DNA from: UBA2882 sp045542735
GTDB taxonomy: Bacteria > Bacillota > Clostridia > Lachnospirales > Lachnospiraceae
NCBI GenBank assembly: GCA_045542735.1
Contig: JAZQLQ010000023.1
Span: 1 to 64,000, forward strand
DNA: 64,000 nucleotides
Direction: 5' to 3'
Shown here: positions 1 through 12,500 of the stretch, piece after piece
How the letters are laid out: each line of letters opens with the position of its first letter
Numbering within the stretch: the stretch's first letter is position 1
The notes under the pieces: model-generated
Databases searched by the model: none
What the model saw: only the letters and a program-made list of their open reading frames with translations
What the model was told of the DNA's origin: nothing
Made by a program: the position numbers and the translations under genes

Positions 1-4
1 CACG

Positions 5-142
5 GCATCCACAAATAGGTTTCAAGCGCGGCACGTTCCCACTACATGACGAATCGTAGCGGACACTAACCTTCTCGCTTCGCGACAAGGAAGTGCCGAC
101 GTTCGTCAAAGTACCGCTTTTGAAATCCTATTTGTCGGATGT
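5..142. repeat. long imperfect inverted repeat (hairpin) downstream of the Rhs locus
   Basis: The arms 5-33 and 111-142 are imperfectly complementary; the block CCTATTTGT near 127-135 matches its inverse near 11-19. Inside them TGACGAA (47-53) pairs with TTCGTCA (102-108), and a small hairpin CCTT..TCGC/GCGA..AAGG sits at the apex (70-90). The whole segment could therefore fold as one long interrupted stem. It lies just past the stop of the candidate immunity gene. There is no T-tract typical of an intrinsic terminator, so it may be a structured intergenic repeat rather than a simple terminator. Its architecture resembles the element at 39644-39786. Confidence 0.5.
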
Positions 143-165
143 CTGTGGTACATTATACATTTATT

Positions 166-519
166 TTATATATCACAATCTTCATATTGACTTAGTACAT
201 ATGCTTTATAGTATGCATCCAGAAATTTATCAGGTAATCTTAACCTGCAATAATCATCAATCAGTTGTAAACTTTCACGTATTGATGTTTCATCAGAATT
301 CAAAGAACAAGTCTTACCCAAAAAAATTGTTATCATTCCTTCGTTTCCAACTTCTATTCCGGCACCAAATCTGCCATATCGATCATCAAGGCTACACTTT
401 AGCCAAAAAGAATCGTATAATATACATTTAACTTCCTTTTTTTCCGAATTTATACCTACCATATTGCATTTATATCCCAAAAAATCTTTAATAAGATTAT
501 ATAATTTATATACATCCAT
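166..519 (-). CDS. candidate immunity protein for the Rhs C-terminal toxin
   Basis: This encodes a 117-residue soluble protein without signal peptide or membrane segment. It starts 10 bases after the stop of the giant Rhs gene, and its Shine-Dalgarno sequence AGGAG overlaps the end of that gene, so the two are co-transcribed. In polymorphic-toxin systems the small gene directly after the toxin-bearing C-terminus normally encodes the cognate immunity protein; that role is inferred here from position and size. I do not recognise a specific immunity family. Aromatic and acidic residues are frequent (YDSFWLKCSLDDRYGRFG) and the C-terminus ends in an acidic YEDCDI. It could instead be an unrelated small cytosolic protein, but the tight spacing favours immunity. 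Confidence 0.65.
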   Translation of the reverse strand: MDVYKLYNLIKDFLGYKCNMVGINSEKKEVKCILYDSFWLKCSLDDRYGRFGAGIEVGNEGMITIFLGKTCSLNSDETSIRESLQLIDDYCRLRLPDKFLDAYYKAYVLSQYEDCDI

Positions 520-529
520 ATCTCTGCTC

Positions 530-3500
530 CTATTTTGTTGGTATCATGGTCATTGTTTTATCATCCCATATATAACCATTCTTTAATAAATATTGATATT
601 CCTTTCCCAATGCACCATTATCATTAATTGGATTGTGTGAAAACTGAAATATTTTTCCTTCATTTATTCCATCATCTAAAAATGCTTCATTAAATAATTT
701 AAACATTTCATCATCTGTATAGCCATATTTAGCTTTGATAGCATTCCAATCATCACCTAAACTAAAATATGTATATTCATTTCCTGCTCTTGTGATATAG
801 CTTGTCGCTCCGCCATTATCATATTTCCCTAGCATGACTTGATTCCTACCAGAATTATGAATACTATCTTGATATATACGGCTATAATCTGAATAGGATA
901 TGATTTTATCCCCTTTTTTGCTTAGCAATCCCGCAATTTTTTCATATAACTCAGGTGATTTTTTTATTAACCACTTACTAATATTTGTTGCTACTTCCGG
1001 ATGATTTTTATACATATATTTTAATGCTACTGCACCTAATTCATCCGCGTGCTTCATCACATATTTTGCTGGTATACTCAAAAGTGTGCCCACAAAAGGA
1101 ATTGCGCATACAATTGATACTGCCGCCATTCCATACTCTTCTTCTGCAACATAAATACCAGCATTTATCGCATCACATAAATCACCAAAGCCTGGGACAA
1201 TTATGCCACCCACAAATCCCACAGCATCTAATAGCCAATGCGTCGTATTACTTATCGCTTTTACAATTCGATCTCGCAAAACCTCTTCTGGTGTTGGACA
1301 TAATCCAAAGGGATCGATAAGGCTCACAGGATTTCCCTGTACATAGCAGTATCTGTTTAAGCTCTGGCTGTTGGTAATATCTCCACTGACTACATCGCGG
1401 TTGATAAAGCGTTTGATGTCCTGATTGTAGTAACGTGCTCTCATGTAATAGAGTCCGTTTGCATCCGTTTCTACACCATACTGTCCATTGTATAGGTAAT
1501 CAATACCCGTTGCATGAGCTAACTCTGCTAGTCGATATTCAGTTAGTTGTTCGGATGACTTTAAGCTTACGCCGTCATCCGTTGTGATATCACTTAATTC
1601 TCCATAGGTATCGTAGATATAATGGTAGTAAATGATTCCTGCTTCATCGGTTACTGCCATGGTCGATCCTACATGGTTGTAGTGATAATAATACTCTTGG
1701 TTATCATCCCTTCTTTCGCTGATAAGGCCGAGACCATAGGTATATGTGGTCCGGGATTTTTCTTCTGTGTAGAAGCCCAGAGTGTTTTTCTGATACTCAG
1801 TTTTAACTAAGGTCTGGGAATAGGTACTTTCCCTATCGGTTGTATATACCGTTTTAATACCACCACTGATCACTGCGGTTCTGACATTTTCTGCATCATA
1901 CTCATATTCGGTGATGGTTCCGTCGTTTTCTTGTACCTTTACAAGTCGGTTACGGCAGTCGTAGGTAAAGTCTGCCATGGCGCCATTTAAGGGACCTCGG
2001 GTCATGTTGCCGACATCATCGTATTCCACAGTTTGACCGTTGTAGGTCAAAAGGCGGTTATCCGCATCATAGGTCATGGATACTGCCACAGTGATGCTTC
2101 CGTCTGCGTTTTGGACTGCAGGGGTGATACCGTCATTGGGATTTTCATCTGTTAAATCTGCAATGCTTGTCTTGGCACCTTCCGAGATGCCGGTATCCAT
2201 GCCGGTAATCTTAATGATATTTCCTGCTGCATCATAGCTGTAATGATATTCGTGGATGACTTCACCGGCTACGGTTTCGTCATGCAAAGTTGCCAGTTGT
2301 CCTGCCACGTTGTAGGTTCTGGTTTCTTTACTGCCATCACCACGGACTGTTTCTATGAGTTGTCCATTCTCATCATAGCTGTAATAGGTGACCTTGCCCT
2401 GTATATCGGTCACAGTCAGCATTCTGCCGGATTTATCGTAGGTATATCTTACCTTTTCTCCGCCCGGGTAGGTGATGCTTATGCGGTTACCAAGCTCATC
2501 ATAAGCATAACTAATGGTATCTCCATTATAATCAGTAACACTTGTGACACGGTTTAGGGCATCATAGTTCCTTTCAATGGTGCCATTTTTATCACTGACT
2601 GTCAGGACATTTCCATTCTTATCATAGCTGTAAGTGATTGTGCCAAGTTCATCCTTTTGTTTGGTGATTCGTCCTGCTGCGTCGTAGGTATAAATGGTCT
2701 TTTCCCCGGCATTATCAACCGATTCTTCCAACAAACCACGTGCATTGTACTGATAGGTTTCCTTTGCTCCAATGGCATTGACAATCTCTGTTACCCGGTT
2801 CACGGAATCATAGCTGTATGTGGTGGTGCCTTCCATGGCATCAGTCATGCTTGTGACATTGCCACTTCCATCATAAGTCACAGAGGTTGTTCCTACGGCA
2901 TCGCTGACAGACATAAGCTTTCCATCTGCATCATAGCCATAAGAGGTCTTTGTCTCTGCTTCTGTGTTCAGGCATTCTATAATTGCTATGATATTACCCA
3001 TTGTATCATAAGAATAAGCTGTTGTGTTACCCAAAGCATCTTTTGTTTTTGTTAAATATCCTTTTTCATTATAGGTATTGCTTTCTACCACACTTCCTTT
3101 TGCATCGGTTATGGCAGTCAGGTTGCCCAAGCTGTCATATTCTGCCATCATGGTATGGCCCATTTCATCTGTGATACTTGTCACACGGTCTGCATTATCA
3201 TAGCCATAGGAAATGGTATATTCTCCGCCCGATGTCTTCGTTGTGGTTGTTATCAGCCGGTTTGCGGCATCATAAGTAAAGACAGTTGTGGTTCCTGCCG
3301 CATCGGTTGCTGATATGCAGTTGCTGTTACCATCGTAGGTATAGGTCGTACTATTACCATTGGGATCTGTGATCTTGATACATCTTCCATAAGTGTCATA
3401 TGTATAAATCGTCTGATTACCCAACGGGTCTGTGTCGGAGGTTTTATTGCCTGCCGCATCATAAGTATAGGAATAACTGTTTCCTTCTGCATCCGTTTCT

Positions 3501-6500
3501 TTGATACAGTTTCCGTTTGCATCATAAGCAAAGCTGATTGTTGTTCCATCAGCCTGTGTGATGCTGCTAATCTGCTCATCTCCTGTATAAGTGTAGGAAA
3601 TAACCGTATCACCTGTTTTTTCTGTCAGCACATTTCCAAGAGCATCTACGGTATATTCTGTGGTGACACCTCCTGCGGTGGTCATTTGAATCAAATTAGA
3701 AGCCGAATCATAGACAAAGACATCCTTTGTTTTGTCAGGATAGGTAATACTTGTCATATTACCTTCCGAATCATAGCTATAGGTCAATGTACCACTTTCG
3801 TTTGTTTGGTTTATGACTCTTCCTGCCACGTCATAACCATAAGTGGTAGTACGGCTGATACCATCTGCTCCTTTGATTGTTTCTTTTATCTTTTGGCCTT
3901 TGGCATCATAGCTGTAAGTAATTGTTGTTCCATCAACCGTTGTTTCTGAAGTAATCTTTCCGGCTGCGTCATAAACAATGGTACTTGTCCTTCCCAGCGC
4001 ATCCGTTTGTGAATTACGGTTTCCGTAGCCGTCATAGCCAAAGGTAGTTACATTGCCATTATAATCAGTCACGGACATTAATCTGCCGCTTTCGTAGGTC
4101 ATGGCAATGACACCCAATCCATCATTAACCTGACGGATTGCATTTCCTTCTGCATTATAAGCATAACGTGTCACTGCCCCCAAAGAATCTGTAGCGTGGA
4201 TGATACGTCCCTGCTCATCATATACAAAATTGGTCTGATTTTTTTCGTCGACTTGCAAAGTCTTTACATTACCATTTTCGTCATAAGCAACTGTGGATGT
4301 ATTTCCGTTCCGATCTGTCACAGACACTTGATTGCCAAATTCGTCATAACCATACGTTTCCGTATTTCCTTTTGCATCTGTCTTTGACAGCAAGTTGCCG
4401 GCTTCATTATAGGTATAGCTTGTGACCGCTCCATTTCCATCGGTTTCTTTTACTTTATCTCCGTTTGCATTGGTTTCAACAGAAATTGTTTCTCCGCTAT
4501 AATTTTGTACTGTTGTTTTGACACCGCCATTAGCAAGGTTTTCATAGCTGTAATATGCAGTTCCTGCTATTCCTGCTTCACTTTGTCTGATTACGCGGTC
4601 TTTATCATCATATTCATTTTCTACAGACACAATATTGTTTGCATCCGTTACAGTAAGAATCCTATGACAACCGTCATAGTGAAACCGGGTTACTTTTCCG
4701 TCAGCTTCTGTAAAGGATATCAACTCTTCTTTGCTGTATGTAAGCTGATTGCTTCTTCCGTGATTATCACTGATTTGTACCAGCATTGCATCTTCATTAT
4801 AGTGAAGATGCAATTGTTCACCGGATATGGTATCTGTGATAGTTGTTTTATTATCTCCATAAGAAATCTGCACACTTTTATTATCCAAAGAACGGATTGC
4901 TGTCAATCTGCCCTCTGTATCAAATTGATAGTTAAAGTTATCTTTAGAGAATACTTCATACCCATCATTTGTCTTATTGATGTACCAGCCATCAAAGGCT
5001 TCTGAGGCAGGATAAAATCTGCCACTATATACTGCATCTTTGTCAATAACCAGTTTTCCATCTTCTACCTGTCCATACACCACATGTTCCGTTGCTTCCT
5101 CACTGATAAACGGAACTGCTGCATAGGGACTCAGATAAAGATGAATAACAGATCCCCGATCCTCTATATGCTGTTCATAATCATGGCTCCATCCATATCC
5201 ACACTGACCTTTTGTATCGGTTACCATCGAATGATAATGCATGCCTAAAGACAACTCTGTAGCACCATTTACCTGCATTCCTGCTAAGTCATAAAGAAAT
5301 GCGCCACTTGTCAAATCTACGGGATCTCCATAGGTTGTTCCTGTTTTTTGGTCCAAAAAGACCATTGCTTTGGCTATATGGCTGGAAATTGGCAACACGG
5401 TGACTTGAACGCCAAGGTTTTCGCCCTCCAGTACATTTACAAAACTTTCCACATAGTTATAGCATTTATCCTCTTCTCCATCAGCAATGATACAATAGGT
5501 TCCAAAGACACTGGCTCCGGGTGGTAAGATACCACATTCCAGATAGGCTCCGTTTGTCAATACCGGTACTGCCTTTTGTTCCGGATCTGTGATATAGTAA
5601 CTCTCACCTTCCAGTCTTTTATATTCCAGTATCTCTTTTGTTTCCCAGTCCTTTACTGTCCATTCCACAACCTGTTCCGGCTGTTCAAATTCACCCATGG
5701 ATGTCTTTACATTATAAAAAGGTCTCTCTGATTCATTGGCAACTTCAAAGTGAATATAGTATTTTTCTCCGGGATAATAGACATCCTCCGGATACACATA
5801 AATATGTAACCCTTCTCCTGCCTGTACCTTAAATTCCTTTTCTGTCTTAAATTGCTTACTAATCACTGCGCCAAAAGGACTCAACACCCCGTGAAATTGT
5901 GCATTGATTTCATAAATGCCGGATTCGGATGCACTTACCATCCAAGATGTATAAGCTGTATCCTGTCCTAAGATCCGTCCCATTTCATTGATATGGGTTT
6001 GTCCGGAATAGGTACTTGCCAAATTAAGTCCCGTTGGCAGTTGTATCATTGCAGATGCATCTTCCATGACATATTCGGAATCTGCATGATTTGTCACACC
6101 GATTTCTACATTGTACATGTCCTTTAGCCAGCTGACAGATTGGGTTGTCCTTAAATATAATACAACAGGGGTTTCTATAGGTTTACCGGCAGGAGGAATA
6201 TAATTACTTTCCCCTTTACTAATATCCGGGAAAGCAACCCATACTTTATAATCTTTGTCATTATTACCCATTGGTATTTCCGTAATTGTATCCGGATTTC
6301 CATATCCGTCAAAACTATCGGGAATTCCATCTTCTGAAAGACCCAGTACAACTTCAAACCGGAAGGTATGATAATTAGAGGGTGCGCTCAAATCGATACC
6401 CTCTGCTAACATTTCTTCCAATGACATTGGTTCTACCTTAATCTCTCCTGTTACAATCTCGCCGGTAGACAGTGCGATACTACTGTTGGTTGTACCTCCA

Positions 6501-9500
6501 TTGGTAATATGTGCAGAAACCTCTGATGGCAAAAATCCCGATGCATATGCCGCAATCTCATAATCACCTTCATTCCCCACAATCGTTACATAGCCTTTGC
6601 TATCGCATCTAAGTTTCCGGTTCTTTTCTTCTCCTCTTCCTCGTACATAGACATAGGCACCGGATATTCCAACGCCATAATTACTTGTGACGCGAAGACG
6701 GATTTTTCCACTATCACTTTCATCTGCCACTTCTACTACAGATTTTGCAGTTGCCTGATTTCCTTTAGCATCTTTTACCGTCAGCGTGACTGTATAGTTT
6801 CCCGGCGTTTCATACACATGTACCGGTCGGATTCCCTCTGCGGTAGTGCCATCACCAAAATCCCAAACATATTGGTTGATGCGGATATTGTCGGTGGATA
6901 ATACTCCATCAAAGGCAACTTCATCACCCGCAACGCCTCCAATGGTCTTAGGAAGCTCTGCTACCGGTGCAATATCATCCACATAATTTCCATGGTTGGT
7001 ATCAATATTAGATTCACTGTAGTTGCCATGAATATCATAAGCGCGCACTTTATAATAGTATACAGTCTCCGTATCCTCTACGATATCTGTATAGGTGGTC
7101 TCATTCAGACTCTGAATACAAGTATATTCTTCCTCTCCATAGCGTCTGCGATAGATTCTGTAACACTCAAAATCACTCTCTGTATTTTCTGTATAAGATA
7201 ATTCTATACGGAAACTTCCACTGTCTGTCTGTAACTGCGGTGCTACAGGAGCAGTCAGGTCAAAAGTATAGGTTCTTGTCACATATTCACTTTCATTTCC
7301 TGCTGCATCTATTGCTTTTGCACGCACTTCATAGACAGATCCTTCTTCCAATATCCCCGCATCAAAAGGAACACTTTGATAATACTCTTTTTCATCCGTT
7401 TCCAAATATGCAATTTCTGTCCACCCTTCGTCACTGTCTATTTTTCTGTACTCTAAGCAGACAGACTGTAATCTTGCGTTGTCCAATGCGAGCACTTCAA
7501 ACTCTACATTTTTTCCCAAGACACTTTCTGCCGGTGATATTCCGGTTACAACCGGAGCTGTTTCATCCGCTTTGACACTACCATATACTTTTTCTGATTG
7601 TTCTCCTTCCATTCCCGCAATATCCACTGCCGCAATCCGATAAATGTAGGTTGTATTTTCTTCTACATCTGTATCTACATAACCATATGCTTTTACTTCT
7701 TCTGCAACACAACGAAACAGGTTTTGTCCCTGTTTTGCACGGTAAACTTTATAACTTGCAATATCTGTTTCTTCCGGTTTATCCCAGACAAGTTGTACAG
7801 CACCTTCTTCACCCGTCACTGTTACACCACTTGGTTTTCCCGGCGGTGTGTGGTCTATTTTATACAGATATTCAATCTGTTCATTTTGATAAAGTGCATT
7901 ATGATGTCCTACTGCATCATATACTTCGAAACGGATATATACGTCTCCTTCTTCCAATGCGGACACATCCCATGTGTAAGCCAATTTTTCTTCTCTGTAT
8001 CCGATTCCATAGACCGTTGCCAGTTCCACATAATTTTCTTTATCAAAGCTATAGGAAAACACACCATAATCAATTGCTGCATTATCCCTGACAGTCATGC
8101 AAAGCGGAATCGTCTCATTGTAATATGATGATACCGGTTCTATCAGTTTGATATAGGGTGCAATTTCATCTGCAAGCGTTGTCAAGACAATTTCATCGGA
8201 TGGCTCACCTATATTTCCCAACCGGTCCACACCTCTGACACGATAACGATATGTCGTAAGCGGTTGCAGATTATAAATCTGACATCCTAATGTATCCTTA
8301 ACATCTTGCTTTGTTATCCATCTTTCATTCACAAAAGTTTCCACCAGAAAGTGATCAAAATCATCCTCTGATGCATTTTCCCATGTAAGGTATACTGTTG
8401 TGATTCCTGCTTCACATTCTGATAATGTGATTTTACCGATTCCGGTATTGTCTATTTCATATCGTCTACGGAATAATTCTTCACTTTCATTTCCTGTAGC
8501 ATCAAATGCCACAGCTTTGATAAAGTATTCCGCATCCGGATAAACCGTTGTATCCCATTGATAAGTTGCTATATCCTTTTCAGCTTCCAGTTCGGTCAAA
8601 AATGTCCATGTGTCCTCACCACTTTTTTGTATATAGAGTTTAAATCCCTTGACTGCTTTATTATCACTACCCTCTACCGTAATCTTAACCTTGCGATTGA
8701 CAGCTCCCGAATCCGGTGTCATGCTGATAACCTTAGGCGCTCTATTATCCGGCTGCACAGTAACTTCTGCCACATTGGACATGGCTCCCAATTGCCCAAA
8801 CTGATCATAGGCACGCACATAGTAGTTATATGTTTCTCCCACTTCCACCAAAGTATCCTCATACCATGTACTGTCTTTTCCATCAATTTCTGCTATCAAG
8901 CCACCACTACCTTTTGCAGGTATTACACGATATATACGATATCCTGCACAATCAGCACTTCCTCCATTATCCCAGTTGATGACAACGGTTCCGCCTTGGT
9001 CAATGGCTTCTACGTTTTCCGGTGGCAAAGGAGCTTCTTTATCTACTTCATAGGTCACAATCTTCTCGGTACGATTTCCATCCTTATCTGTGACAATTGC
9101 ACGGATATCTACCTCATCCTCTACACTGAAATTTGTAATACGCCATTGATACTTTGCGTACAAGGTCCCATCCATGTTTTTGGATTCTCCCAATGGCGTT
9201 CTTGTAATGTTTTTCCATATACACGAAGTCCTGTCATAATATTGAAATTCCACTGCATGACCTTCTGTATTCCCCTCACCGGAAAATACCACTTCCAGTT
9301 CAACACTTTCACCACCTATGGTTGCATAATCTGACGGAGATACAGAAAGGATTCTGGGTACAAAAACAAGGCCGTCGATGGTATCGCTTTTTTCTGATAC
9401 ATTTCCACTGCCATCCACTGCAATCACATAGTATTGATATAATGTTTTTCCATCTAATCCATTATCTTTATAACTGTTTGCACTTCCTTCGTAAATCAAT

Positions 9501-12500
9501 GTGTCGTCACGATATAATCGATAAAGTTCCACACCCACATTGTCTTTTCCTTTATCCCAGACAAGTGTCACTGCCGATCCGGTTCTTTCATTCACTTTCA
9601 GATTCTCTACCTTGCGCGGCGCTTCTACATCTGTTGATGTCTGTATCTGAATCTGCGGCGAATCTGTTGCTTGGTTTTGACTTTCATTATAGGGATATAC
9701 TGCATATGTATAAGTCTTTCCCGGTTCCAGTCCTGTATCTTTATATTGGTATGTTCCCGTTGCTCCTATATATACGCCATCGCGATATATACGGAATCCG
9801 GCAATCTCTCCTTCATACCATGTCCCATTATAGATAATCTCAATGGAAAAAGGTGTTACTTTACCTGCTGAAATTTCTGTTACAGGACGAGGATATATTT
9901 CTGTGTACAGTTCATAGATTACTTCATCCGCAACATCCTCCGGCACAGTGTCAAACTGATAACAGGTATGCAAATCCTTCTTTAACACCAAGGTATGGAA
10001 CCGGTTACTTTCCGGTGTGTCCATATGAATGTTCTGTATCGAATAATCTCCTTGTTCTGTCACAGTTCCACTTAAAACCGTACGATGTTCTCCGGTTGCA
10101 ACAAAGGTTGCACCGGTTCCGCTTTGTGTAAAATCACCTTTTAACTCCATGGTTCCTGCTGTTAAGGTAGACTTGTATACACTCTCATAGGTCATATCTC
10201 CACCTACCAGCATATAATCAGCCGGATTTTCCATATAGATGATACCGGTATCAATGACAGTCAGATTTTGTTCCACATAAAGCTGTTTGCCATTTAACGA
10301 AAGTTCTCCCTGTATATCCAGATTTCCCTGCACGTAAACATTCTGATTCTGTTTACCATAGCCTCTAAACAAGATGTTTCCGCCAAAATATCCTTCCTCC
10401 AATACCTTGAAATCATTTATTCTGACTGTACCGCTTCCATTCACTTTACAATCAAGATCAGATAAATGCTCACTGACATAAATATCCGATTCCAATATTA
10501 CTCCTTCAGCAGACTGATTGGTTACAATCAGATTTGCAAATTGCATTTCACCATAGGATGATAAGCTTTGTTTTTCTTTACCATTTAGAATCAGATTTCC
10601 ATCCCATTCAAACAGATTTCCTTTGGCATTTTCTAAATTTCCATTACATTCTAAATTTCCCTTTGCACTGTTTTTATCTGAGTATGAGGGCATTAATATG
10701 CAATTTCCCTCCACTCTCATATGGTCATCTTCATAGTCCAAGCACAGACTGCCCCGACTCACAGAATATTCATACCCGTCATCTGTCTGTTTTCGCTTCT
10801 GATACCGGAAATCACCTTCCACGATCAATGTTCCGTGATTTACTTTGATACTGCCTTCCTGCAATATCAAATCACCCTGGACAATTAAAGTTTTTCCATT
10901 TAAATCCATGACACCATCTACCAGATACAAATCACCTGCAACAATATAGTCATCCTCTAATGTAAATCCGATAACACCACTTTCATCGCCAATGACTAAC
11001 TTACATTCATTTTGAATTAATTCATCATACCTTAGTGCAACCTCTGTAAAAATCCCATCTTCACTATAATTTTTCAGTTCCAGAATATGAAACTTTCCGG
11101 TTTGTACAATGATTTGTTTTTGATTTCCACTAAATAGAATCTTATGGTTTGCACCATAAGTAATAGGCATTTTTTCTGTATAGTCTCCACGAACCTCCAA
11201 AACTCCATTGCTCATTTTTCCATTAGATTCTACTTCATTTATCAGACTGCCTTCTACCAGTATATAATCATCTTCATTTTCCATTGTAACTGTATCTTGA
11301 AGTGTCAGATTGTTACCAACCAGTAACTGTCCATGATTTAATTTTACCGGACTATTTATCTTTAAATCACCATCAACCGTTACTTGTTGTGCAATAGACA
11401 ATGTCCATGTACTATCGATTTCCAAATCACCTCCAATATGAATATTTTCTGTAGTATTCATATTGTTTCCTGTATAATAGATACTTCCGCCATAAAATCC
11501 ATTTTGAAGTTGTGCCATAGAAGTTATCTTGATGCTTCCGGTAATTGGTAATTCTTCATTCTGACCGATTGTTCCGGTGACTAGAGGACAATTGATAAAC
11601 GTAATACCTTCTTTGCTTGTGTTTTGCAAAGAAAGATTGCCCAACTCTCCATCGTAGTAATTAGTTCCTCTTTGATACGTAACTGTTTGACTTTCTTCTC
11701 CACTAAGAAGAAGGATATGATTATCCTGTGTATAAAAATATGCATCAAAAGTAAAGTCACCCCTTACCTCCAGCGTGCCTTTTGTAAGCCAAATATAATT
11801 TCCTTTTGTTTTATTCTCATAAAAATCGCCTTCTACACAGACATAATCCGTTTCCTCGTCCATATAGAGCATGCCATAGGTAGATGTATTATAATCTCCT
11901 TTTATATCCAATCTTCCTTCGGATATCCTGACATCACCTGCCATTTGTAACAAGTTTCCATTGATCTGTAAGTGATACCCATTTAAATCCAGTACACCTC
12001 CGATTAGGACCAGATTCCCCTCAATAATGGTGTCTTCTTGCAAGGTTTCACCAATAACACAACGGTCCCCCTTATATGTGACAATATTTTCATTCAGTTT
12101 CCAGCTATCAGCACAGACAAAGTTTTCAAGACAAACCCCCTCTGCACTATTGTTCGTCACTTCAATTTCATTTAATTCTACTTTACTGCCCAAAGATATG
12201 CTTTGCTCATTCTCTCCACTGAGTGTCAGCGTTCCATCATGTAGAAATTGGGTTCTGATATCAATATCGCCTTTTACCTCTAAGGTTCCATAATAGGAAT
12301 AGAGGCCATATCCCTGCTTTGCTGTTAGCAAGCGATAATCACCTTCAATCAAAGCATACGCATCGGCTGATTGAAATTCTATTCCGGGATAATAACGGCT
12401 ATTCTCCCCTTCTACATTTCCTTTTACAATGAAATCACTACTTCTGACTCTAATTAATCCACCTGTTTGATCTTTATCATGATCTGACATATACACATTT

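Noticed and set aside
2657..3055. Several plus-strand reading frames across the Rhs gene
   Set aside because: They run antisense to YD repeats and take their openness from the periodic codon pattern of the Rhs gene; none has a ribosome site or recognisable product.
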